A DNA stretch of 64,000 bases from GCA-2746605 sp963710615 (GTDB lineage: Bacteria > Bacteroidota > Ignavibacteria > Ignavibacteriales > Melioribacteraceae). Made by a program: the position numbers and the translations under genes. Every line of letters starts with the position of its first letter. The stretch's first letter is position 1. The notes under the pieces were generated by a model, which had not been told where the DNA came from, ran no database searches, and saw only the letters and a list, made by a program, of their open reading frames with translations. Where the stretch lies: contig CAVQBF010000007.1 of NCBI GenBank assembly GCA_963710615.1, forward strand, positions 1 to 64,000, written 5' to 3'. This document shows positions 29,669-37,237 of the stretch, in pieces.

Positions 29669-30127
29669 TTAACTTTTATTCATAGTAATTCTATTTCTTA
29701 TTTCTTTATCAAGATCGCTGCTTGAGCTAATTCCAATTCTAAGTATAGATTTTTTATTTTTGAAAGAAAGCTCAATTGCGTTAAAACCTTGAATGTTATA
29801 AAGCATTCCATTTTTAATTTTTCTAATTCCCCATCCATTATACCAATTAGTTTTAACTCTTTTTACTTCCTTAATATCACCAAGAGAAACCTTTTTTCGA
29901 ATGATACCAACACCAAATGAGATTACAATATTGCTGTCATTAACGGCAACAGTTAATTTAAAGAATAAAAGAAAAATAATAAGGAAGAAAACCACTGATA
30001 CTATTAGAACAAACAAAGGCATTGGTTTGTCACCAATTTCAAGCAAGTAAAAAAGGAGCATAAGAAAGGGTAAAATTAGAATCCATACATTCATTGCCCA
30101 GCCGAATTGTTCTTCTTTGTAAGTCAT
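29669..30127 (-). CDS. Membrane protein with a bacterial PH-like domain
   Basis: The 152-residue protein has two N-terminal membrane helices (about 12-30 and 36-56), followed by a beta-rich domain with WYNGWGIRKIKNGMLYNIQG, a pattern common in bacterial PH-like (bPH) domains. Function is unknown. It lies 24 bases after the stop of a GNAT-family gene on the same strand and may be the last gene of that operon (31731 down to 29669). Confidence 0.65.
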   Translation of the reverse strand: MTYKEEQFGWAMNVWILILPFLMLLFYLLEIGDKPMPLFVLIVSVVFFLIIFLLFFKLTVAVNDSNIVISFGVGIIRKKVSLGDIKEVKRVKTNWYNGWGIRKIKNGMLYNIQGFNAIELSFKNKKSILRIGISSSSDLDKEIRNRITMNKS

Positions 30128-30150
30128 TTATGCAGCTCGCTAATTTTGTC

Positions 30151-30663
30151 TCATAAATGTTTTCCGTAAATAAACTGCCCGCAAAGATTACCGTTTATTT
30201 CGGCAATGTTTGGTAGGTGTCCCCACTTCTTAAATCCAAATTTTTCTAAGATTGACACACTCGGTTTATTTACATCCAATAAAATAGCAAATAAATTTTT
30301 TATTCCATTTTCTTTCGAGGAGTCAATAGCTGATTTTATAAGAAGGGAGCCAGCGCCATTTCCTCTGTATTCTTGATCAATATAGTAACTAATTTCAGCA
30401 GTTTTTTCAAGAGCCCTTCTTCCTGGTCTGTGTGGACTAATACTGCACCAGCCGATAGTTTGCTTTCCTATTTCAGCTAATAAAATTTTATATTTCCCAG
30501 ATGAATGTAATTTTAGCCATTCACTTCTAGTACTTAAAGTCACTGTGTCGAGATCAGCGGTTTTGTCTCCTTCTAATACTGCTTGATTATAAATGTCAAT
30601 AATTTTTCCCCAATCATTCTGATCGGCAATACGAATTTTAATTTTGGACCTATCGATATTCAT
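30151..30663 (-). CDS. GNAT-family N-acetyltransferase
   Basis: The 170-residue protein has the GNAT core: IRIADQNDWGKIIDIYNQAV at the N terminus, a motif A acetyl-CoA loop EYRGNGAGSLLI and the C-terminal NKPSVSILEKFGFKKWGHL. It most resembles the phosphinothricin acetyltransferase branch (YISPHRPGR-like region), but substrates in this branch vary widely. Its start overlaps the preceding nucleotidyltransferase gene by 14 bases, so they are translationally linked. Confidence 0.9.
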   Translation of the reverse strand: MNIDRSKIKIRIADQNDWGKIIDIYNQAVLEGDKTADLDTVTLSTRSEWLKLHSSGKYKILLAEIGKQTIGWCSISPHRPGRRALEKTAEISYYIDQEYRGNGAGSLLIKSAIDSSKENGIKNLFAILLDVNKPSVSILEKFGFKKWGHLPNIAEINGNLCGQFIYGKHL

Positions 30664-31228
30664 TTAAGTGAGAAAGTTTTTCTAAATAGAGATTAAACTG
30701 TTTCGAATTTTTAACTTCATGATTTAAAACAGCATCATAAAGCTCTCTGCTGCTAAAATCTTTTCCATAAGATTTATTTTTTGTTAGCTCATCTTTAAGT
30801 TGCAGAATAACTAATCTGTCTTTATTTGTAAGCTTGCTCTTTATCTCGTCTATGTAAATTTCCGCACGCTTATAAACTTCTGTACTCATTCCCCAAACAT
30901 CTATGAACCAATCACCGGTCTTAATTCCCCAGTATAGACTATTTTCTGGCCTTTTGTCGACCGGGCTAATTCTGGTGTTTCTATAATAAGCACTGGGAGT
31001 GTTTAGACTATCAATCAGTGCTTTGCCGAGTTGTGTAAAATCTTGAACAGACAAATTATCGTTGATTAGGCTGATGTCAATATCTTTTTTATACATAAGG
31101 TTGAGTTCGTAACTGCCGGTAAATTTAACTTGACCAAAATTTTCAATTATCTCAACAAGCCGATATTTTCTTAAAAGCTCATCAGCCTCATTTTTAATGC
31201 CTTGTGAATAATTCAACACTTCGATCAT
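30650..31228 (-). CDS. Nucleotidyltransferase-fold protein
   Basis: The 192-residue protein has a helix, then GSYELNLMYKKDIDISL, which fits the GS-x(n)-DxD nucleotidyltransferase signature. A WFIDVWGM strand further on may supply the third acidic residue. A helical C-terminal half follows. The substrate is unknown. It overlaps the thioesterase stop/start by one base and the GNAT gene by 14 bases, forming a compact three-gene unit whose shared purpose is not evident. Confidence 0.65.
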   Translation of the reverse strand: MIEVLNYSQGIKNEADELLRKYRLVEIIENFGQVKFTGSYELNLMYKKDIDISLINDNLSVQDFTQLGKALIDSLNTPSAYYRNTRISPVDKRPENSLYWGIKTGDWFIDVWGMSTEVYKRAEIYIDEIKSKLTNKDRLVILQLKDELTKNKSYGKDFSSRELYDAVLNHEVKNSKQFNLYLEKLSHLNEYR

Positions 31229-31731
31229 TATAAGTCTATTTCTTTAGGATCATTTTTACTTTCAACTTTGAACCACTGATCATCCACAAAATCTTCTTTA
31301 GTTATTTTGTCTAATGCCAGTTTAAAATATTTTCCTTCTGCTGTTACTGCAGTTTCCCCGTTTTCTAAAACTATTTTTCCTTCCCCTTCAAAAATCCTAG
31401 AAGAGTCTTTGGTAAGGTTACAAACCACCTTTAAGTTTTCATTAAGCGGAATAGGTTTTTTGAATTTAACAGTCAGTTCTATCGTTACACCCCAAATATT
31501 ATCGTCTTTAATTAGAATTGCTCTGCCCATAGCTTCGTCTAGTATAGTTGAGGCAATTCCACCATGCAATCTGCCTGGATAGCCCTGATGAAACTTACAT
31601 GGTTGAAAAGTAGCAATTAGTTGATCATTCTCTAACTCGAAAAAAGATGCCTTAAGCCCAAAGTCATTTTCCATACCGCAGACAAAGCACATTTTAGAGT
31701 TATTCTGTTTGTTCTTAACAATGTGTTTCAT
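31228..31731 (-). CDS. PaaI-like hotdog-fold thioesterase
   Basis: The 167-residue hotdog protein has the PaaI/YdiI signature GRLHGGIASTILDEAMGRA, where the His-Gly-Gly and the following acidic residue form the thioesterase site. N-terminal cysteines (MCFVCG) are common in this subfamily. It probably hydrolyses an acyl-CoA. It is the first gene of the overlapping set with the nucleotidyltransferase and GNAT genes. Confidence 0.88.
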   Translation of the reverse strand: MKHIVKNKQNNSKMCFVCGMENDFGLKASFFELENDQLIATFQPCKFHQGYPGRLHGGIASTILDEAMGRAILIKDDNIWGVTIELTVKFKKPIPLNENLKVVCNLTKDSSRIFEGEGKIVLENGETAVTAEGKYFKLALDKITKEDFVDDQWFKVESKNDPKEIDL

Positions 31732-31746
31732 TAAATAACTATTCTT

Positions 31747-32976
31747 TTATTTAAACTTATTAATTAAATCCCCCAAAGCATCTTTGTGAACTATATAATC
31801 CATTATTTTTAATTTTATATAATCTTCCGTAAAGAAATAATAACCTTTATTGTTTCCATTTCTTGATCCAGCACCGGAATCCTTTATAAGATACCAATTT
31901 TGATCAGGCTTATTTAAATAGCCAACTAAATGAATGCCGTGATCATCTGTTGTGGTTTGATTACTAAAGCGGAACTGGCGTGCATTCTCATCAATATATT
32001 CGGAAGGAATATCAAAATCTGGAACCATAAAAACATCCAGCTCTGCACTTTTGCCAGGCTCCGATACATCGCCGCCTAATCCAACGGTAAAACCATTACG
32101 AATGGCTTTTTTTAAAACTGCCAAAAATTCATCTAGCGGAAGATTATAATAATCAGAACTATGCCACCAATTATCTGGAACTTCATATTCAACTTTTTCA
32201 TAGTATGGTTTTTGCATATAGGACAAAACATCAATGTAATCATCTAATGTTAGACCAAGATAATTTTCTAAATACTCTTTTGGAGAATAAGCTTTTCCCT
32301 CAACAGTAACGGATGCTGGAGGCGTTCCAAGGTAATAGTTTAATATTGATTTTATTGTTTCGACCACGGTTTTTTCATTCCAAGCATTTTCTTTTTTAAC
32401 GGATTCTAAATAGCTGTTCATTTCGTTAAACATTTTAGCATGGTTATGGTATATTTGCCCCTCTTTCAATCCACTAAAATCAGCTTCAGGAACAACCCCA
32501 TACTTTTTCCAAATTCTAGTTACTGCATTAGCCTCAGATCCTTCAGCGAACAAAGAGGAGCCTCTGGTATCTACAAAGCCTTTTGCTTTTTCAACATATT
32601 CCCAATAGACTGTATAAATTTCAGAGAGCTTAACTTTTCTTTTTGACAGGCGATAAACTTCAGATTCAAAAAATGAAGTTGTGGCAAATGACCAGCAAGT
32701 GCCTGTATTCCCTTGTGAAACAGGGGGATTAAACCAATAAGAAGTAAATTCATCAGCAGACTTTGGAAGATCGTAATTTGAAAAATCCATTGTAAAGGAT
32801 TTGTCATTTTCTTTTGGAGTCGATTCGAAGTCCTTTATGCCCTTCATAATTTTACCATAAAATCCCTCTTCATTTTCTTTAAATAATCCTTTGTCAGAAG
32901 TTTTTGTTTGCGATTGAATTTGGCTGGTTGTAATAAAAACAGAAAGAATAATAATGATGAATTTTGATTTTTTCAT
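31747..32976 (-). CDS. Secreted C1-family cysteine peptidase, paralogue 2, with altered Asn site
   Basis: The 409-residue protein has a signal peptide (about 1-23), the catalytic Cys94 in SQGNTGTCWSFATT and the His in TTDDHGIHLVGY. Where the family has Asn-Ser-Trp-Gly this copy reads YLIKDSGAGSRNG, so the expected catalytic Asn is Asp and the Trp is missing. It ends with the same VHKDA segment as the 7.7-8.8 kb paralogue. Asp can sometimes support papain-type catalysis, so activity is possible but uncertain. It is 16 bases upstream of the thioesterase gene on the same strand. Confidence 0.85.
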   Translation of the reverse strand: MKKSKFIIIILSVFITTSQIQSQTKTSDKGLFKENEEGFYGKIMKGIKDFESTPKENDKSFTMDFSNYDLPKSADEFTSYWFNPPVSQGNTGTCWSFATTSFFESEVYRLSKRKVKLSEIYTVYWEYVEKAKGFVDTRGSSLFAEGSEANAVTRIWKKYGVVPEADFSGLKEGQIYHNHAKMFNEMNSYLESVKKENAWNEKTVVETIKSILNYYLGTPPASVTVEGKAYSPKEYLENYLGLTLDDYIDVLSYMQKPYYEKVEYEVPDNWWHSSDYYNLPLDEFLAVLKKAIRNGFTVGLGGDVSEPGKSAELDVFMVPDFDIPSEYIDENARQFRFSNQTTTDDHGIHLVGYLNKPDQNWYLIKDSGAGSRNGNNKGYYFFTEDYIKLKIMDYIVHKDALGDLINKFK

Positions 32977-33156
32977 TTTACCCTCGGAATCAATATTTTA
33001 TAATTTGTATAAGGCAAGTTACAAATATTTAAAATTTTCCTTTAAATGAATTTTCAAAAAACAGAATATATTATTTATGTTTTAATTTTAGGAGTGACCA
33101 AAGAGTTAAAGATATAATTAAAAGCAGTTTTTAAATAGCTCGAATATGTTTGAATA

Positions 33157-33384
33157 TCATTTAATTTGAAATTTAATAATTTTTACAGGACAATTCTTTT
33201 TCGCAGCCTCTAAAGAATCCAGTTCTTCGTTTCCGACTTTAGCTGAATAGACTCCCTTCTTTTCTTTTCCCCCGACTAAATTACATTTGCCATCTTTTTT
33301 AGAGACGCGCCATCTGCTAGGGTCGGCTTCTACACATCCATTGCAGCCAATACACTTATTTCTGTAATAAGTAATCGAAATCAT
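33157..33384 (-). CDS. Ferredoxin, single Fe-S cluster type
   Basis: The 75-residue protein has KCIGCNGC near its N terminus and a distal NCPVKII. This gives the CxxCxxC...CP ligand set of a one-cluster [4Fe-4S] ferredoxin with a long central insertion. The start overlaps the stop of the U32 gene by one base, so they are coexpressed. An electron-transfer role for the U32 enzyme is inferred from this. Confidence 0.85.
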   Translation of the reverse strand: MISITYYRNKCIGCNGCVEADPSRWRVSKKDGKCNLVGGKEKKGVYSAKVGNEELDSLEAAKKNCPVKIIKFQIK

Positions 33385-34622
33385 TAGCCGCTGACAATCT
33401 TATATATTTTATCAGAAGCTCTAATTGGCTCATCAATCCGAATTGAAAAGTGTTCCCCTTTCTGAGCTTCGTCAACCGAAATTTCATTAACCCTTATTTC
33501 ATCAACTTCGGTTTCAATTACTCCGGTTGTTGGCCCGGTAATTAAAAGTTTGTCGCCCTTCTTCAAAGAGTGGGTCTCAATAAGAAATTCACCAACCTTT
33601 GCTTTAGGAAAATACTTAATTCCCTTTCCTAAAAATATTTTTTTTGTGGTTGCTTTAGAACCGTAAGCATCGCTCCACTCACCCATTTTTCTGCCTAGAT
33701 AATAGCCATCCCAAAAACCTCGGTTATATACCGTTGAAAGTCGTTCTTTCCAAATTTCAATTTTCTCTTTTGTATACGTTCCCTCAATTATTGAGTCAAC
33801 AGCCTCTCTATAGCAATTAACAGTCGTGTAAACATAATCTGCGGATCTTCCACGACCCTCAATCTTTAATACTTTTACACCAGCATTTAGAACCTTATCA
33901 AGAAAATCAATTGTTGCTAAGTCTTTGGCGCTCATTATATATTCGTTATCAATATCTAACTCAATCCCTTCTTCTTTGTCAATAACTGTATATTCTCTTC
34001 GGCAGTTTTGAATACAGGCACCACGATTTGCAGATGAATTATGTGAATGTAAACTTAAGTAGCACTTCCCCGAAACAGCCATACATAAAGCTCCATGAGC
34101 AAAAACTTCCACCTCAACTAAATTACCAGAAGGACCTCTTACATCTCGCCGTTCGATTTCGTTTGAAATTGTACCAACTTGTTGCAAGCTTAACTCACGA
34201 GCCATAACCATTACATCGGCATAATTTGCATAAAATTCAACTGTATCAATATTGCTTATATTACACTGAGTAGAAATATGAACCGGATATCCGATTTTTT
34301 TGGCATAATTCATTGCAGCGTGATCAGAGGCTATAATTGCATCAATTCCATTCTCTTTTGCAGCATCAACTATACTTTTCATGAGGGTTATATCGTGATC
34401 ATACAAAACAGTATTGAGAGTAATATAAGATTTTACATTATTCGCTTTGCATTGATTTGCAATTTTTGACAAATCCTCAGTCGTAAAATTAATTGAGGAA
34501 CGAGCCCTCATGTTTAATTGTTCAATTCCGAAATAGACCGAATTACAGCCGGCTTTTATTGCAGCACTCAGCGATTCCCATGAACCGACTGGCGCCATTA
34601 CTTCTATATCTTTAGATAACAT
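33384..34622 (-). CDS. Peptidase U32-family protein (TrhP-like tRNA hydroxylation protein)
   Basis: The 412-residue protein carries the U32 signature EVFAHGALCMAVSGKCYLS, then further cysteines (GACIQNCRREY) that bind an Fe-S cluster in characterised members. Family members such as E. coli YegQ/TrhP take part in 5-hydroxyuridine formation at tRNA position 34 rather than proteolysis. Length and motif order fit the TrhP branch, and the coupled ferredoxin gene supports an iron-sulfur redox function. Assignment to TrhP rather than RlhA or another U32 enzyme is inferred. Confidence 0.88.
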   Translation of the reverse strand: MLSKDIEVMAPVGSWESLSAAIKAGCNSVYFGIEQLNMRARSSINFTTEDLSKIANQCKANNVKSYITLNTVLYDHDITLMKSIVDAAKENGIDAIIASDHAAMNYAKKIGYPVHISTQCNISNIDTVEFYANYADVMVMARELSLQQVGTISNEIERRDVRGPSGNLVEVEVFAHGALCMAVSGKCYLSLHSHNSSANRGACIQNCRREYTVIDKEEGIELDIDNEYIMSAKDLATIDFLDKVLNAGVKVLKIEGRGRSADYVYTTVNCYREAVDSIIEGTYTKEKIEIWKERLSTVYNRGFWDGYYLGRKMGEWSDAYGSKATTKKIFLGKGIKYFPKAKVGEFLIETHSLKKGDKLLITGPTTGVIETEVDEIRVNEISVDEAQKGEHFSIRIDEPIRASDKIYKIVSG

Positions 34623-34698
34623 TTGAGTTCTTTCAGATTTATTGAAATTTGAAACGTAAATTTACAAAAATATGAATTGTAAATACGATCCAACCTAA

Positions 34699-34737
34699 AA
34701 CAAAATAACCGGTCCGTTTTAAGAAACCGGTTATGAA
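34699..34737 (-). terminator. Rho-independent terminator after the cytolysin-family gene
   Basis: ATAACCGGT and ACCGGTTAT arms flank a short loop. On the minus strand the hairpin is followed by TTTGTTTT. It lies downstream of the reconstructed stop at 34831. Confidence 0.75.
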
Positions 34738-34830
34738 ATATTAAGTTTAAATCTACTATTGATTCAAATTACGAACTCTTTCGTCAACGACTTTGGAACA
34801 TTTTGCTTTACAGTAAATTCCTTTTTATTG

Positions 34831-36496
34831 TTATTCGTAACTAACGCTATACTTAAGTTGAACCATACAATTATTTTCACCTACGGCTAAAGTGTAATTA
34901 TAAGTATAATTATCTGTAGCTCCGCTCCAAGTTCCATCATTATTGAAGGAAAATGTTTTAGAATTTGTTTTTCCATTCATTCTTGAATCATATTCTTCAT
35001 CTCCCCAAATATTATAATCTTTTTCCCAGCATGTTACTCGAACAGAAAATTTAGCCCCACTTTCTCTTTTTTTGGTAAAAGATTGTGTTTTGTTTATATC
35101 AACAGTTTCACCATCATTCTTTCACCTTCCATACTGATTCATGGGTGGAAACTAATTTATTATTATTTTCATCTAAAATATCTACTTTATACTTAAACTC
35201 ACCATTACCGTTAATGCCACAGTCTTCAATAATTTTCAATTCATCCAAGTAAACATTTATTGTATTAGATATTTTAGAAGCGATGCACTCTTTTGCTGTG
35301 TATTTTGTTGTAAATCCTAATTTTGCAAGTGAATTATCTTTTAAGTAAAAAACCGTATAGCCAATAGGCACACCTGGATTATCTTTACTATAGACTGCAT
35401 TTTTACCTTTAATAACATCCTGTACCTTTTGTAATATGGTCTCCGCATCTTCTCCGGGAGAACTAATTGCTTCTGTAGCAACTTCAGCATTTCCACCAAT
35501 AATTACTAGATTAATTGACGAGGTCTCTAAAATTTCATCATAGGTTGCTTTTAAATTTAAATCTATATCAGCACCGCCCGCGTAATTTAATGCCCCCTCA
35601 ACATCAACAGATTTATAAGAATTAATAGTCTCCATTCTGAACATGATAATTCTACCATAAGAAACAGCTTTTATATAGGCCGGAGCGGCATCATCATTTA
35701 TTACCGCTTCAACATCGTTTAAAGAAACTTGATCACTAAAAACACTTTCCGGAGAAACCGGCTTATCAAACCGAACATCATAAAATGCTTGTTTGTATAC
35801 CATCATTACAACTTTTTTTTCTTCATTGGTAGTATAATTAAATTGACTACTAACAGATCCAGAAGCCCATTCGGCATTCAGACCAACATCAAGCGCCAAC
35901 TGTTTTGAGGAATATGAACTTGATACACTATATGATGAATTGGAAGCATTTACGTATCCTTCTTCATAAGCATTATTGTTCCACCATTGCAAAGATGAGT
36001 CAATAGCTAAATCAATACTTGAAATTGTAGGGTTTTTAATTGTACGAACACCATGTTCACCTATTCCGGGTAAATTAACGCTAATTGTTACAGGTGACCG
36101 CTCAATATTAATTTCTTCGGGCACACCATCCATTAATGACTGATTGCCTTTTACCAGAGCACCCGGCCAAATAACACCATTTGTTGGTCTTAAAATTGCA
36201 ACCTCTTCAAAGTTTTTCTTCAAATTGTATTCAGTATTTTTACAAATTGTTATGTAATTTCCAGTATTGATTGTTTCTGATGAATCTGATAGAACATCTC
36301 TTTCTGATGGCAAACCATTAGTTTGTTGATAATTTAACATCTCTTCTGGATTATAACTCAGTTTTGATATATAATCTCTTATGTTGTCAGCATTTTCTTC
36401 AGCGCGGGGTTCATTAGGCCCATTTTCAGTACATGACGCTATTAAAAAGGTTATTAAGACTATAAAAAAGATCATTTTTTTTGTTAGGATTTTCAT
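34831..36496 (-). pseudogene. Cholesterol-dependent cytolysin superfamily lipoprotein, with a frameshift in domain 4
   Basis: The protein has a lipobox (IASC, Cys22) followed by a region that matches thiol-activated cytolysins throughout. The matches are the YNPEEMLN opening, a VIWPGALVKGNQSL segment (cytolysins: IYPGALL), VSVNLPG, a VVMMVYKQAFYDV strand, AVSYGRIIMFRMET (cytolysins: SVAYGR...LET), INLVIIGGNAE and the PGVPIGYTVFYLKDN close of domain 3. The frame breaks near 35115. With one base removed it continues as DGETVDINKTQSF...KFSVRVTCWEKD to a stop at 34831, giving 554 residues. The undecapeptide ECTGLAWEWWR is absent; only a Cys-Trp pair sits in that place. The pore-forming fold is well supported, while membrane target and biological role are unknown. 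Confidence 0.88.
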
Positions 36497-36661
36497 TATT
36501 TCCTCTATTGATTGATTATTATAAAGTTTATATATTCATTACTTAATTGTTCAAAAAAGACAACTCATCATTTTATTTGTGTCTCTATCTATAACGCAAT
36601 AAAAAGTGATAAAAGTGATAATAATTATTTCATTTCTTTTAATAAATAATTTGAGGAAATT

Positions 36662-37231
36662 GTGTCAGTCAAAAAAGAATTAACCCAAATGTTAATTCAG
36701 GTAAGTGAAGGGAATAAAGAAGTTGTAAACTCTCTTTTTCCGGTTGTTTATAAAGAATTACAGCAAATGGCGCAAAATCAGCTTTATCACGAAAGAAAAG
36801 GGCATACAATCAATGCTACTTCCTTAGTTCACGAGGTCTACTTTAAGTTAATTGATCAGCGAAATGTAAATTGGCAAAACAGAGCACACTTTTTTGGTAT
36901 TGCAGGTCAAGCTATGCGAAGAATATTAATAAACTACGCAAATAGCAGAGCGGCACAAAAAAGAGGTAGTGGAATGCCGGATGTTACCCTAGCAGATAAT
37001 TTAGGAGAAGATTTTATTAAACCTGATGAACTAATAGATTTGGATGAAGCTCTCAAAAAACTAGAAAAAATTAATGAGAGACAAAGTAAAATTATTGAAT
37101 ATTGGTTTTTTGTTGGACTAACCCATGAAGAAATTGCCGAAGTATTAAAAAAATCACTCCCCACAGTCCGTAGAGATTGGAGACTTGCTAGAGCTTGGTT
37201 GACCAGAGAACTTAAGAATATGAAAAATTAG
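36662..37231 (+). CDS. ECF-type RNA polymerase sigma factor (kinase-linked family)
   Basis: The 189-residue sigma factor has region 2 (INATSLVHEVYFKLIDQ, AHFFGIAGQAMRRILINYA) and region 4 (LEKINERQSKIIEYWFFVGLTHEEIAEVLKKSLPTVRRDWRLARAWL). This pattern is that of the ECF subfamily regularly encoded beside Ser/Thr kinases. It starts with GTG. The kinase gene follows after six bases, and no anti-sigma gene is present, in line with regulation through the kinase. It is divergent from the cytolysin gene across a 165-base gap. Confidence 0.93.
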   Translation: MSVKKELTQMLIQVSEGNKEVVNSLFPVVYKELQQMAQNQLYHERKGHTINATSLVHEVYFKLIDQRNVNWQNRAHFFGIAGQAMRRILINYANSRAAQKRGSGMPDVTLADNLGEDFIKPDELIDLDEALKKLEKINERQSKIIEYWFFVGLTHEEIAEVLKKSLPTVRRDWRLARAWLTRELKNMKN

Positions 37232-37237
37232 GTTAAT

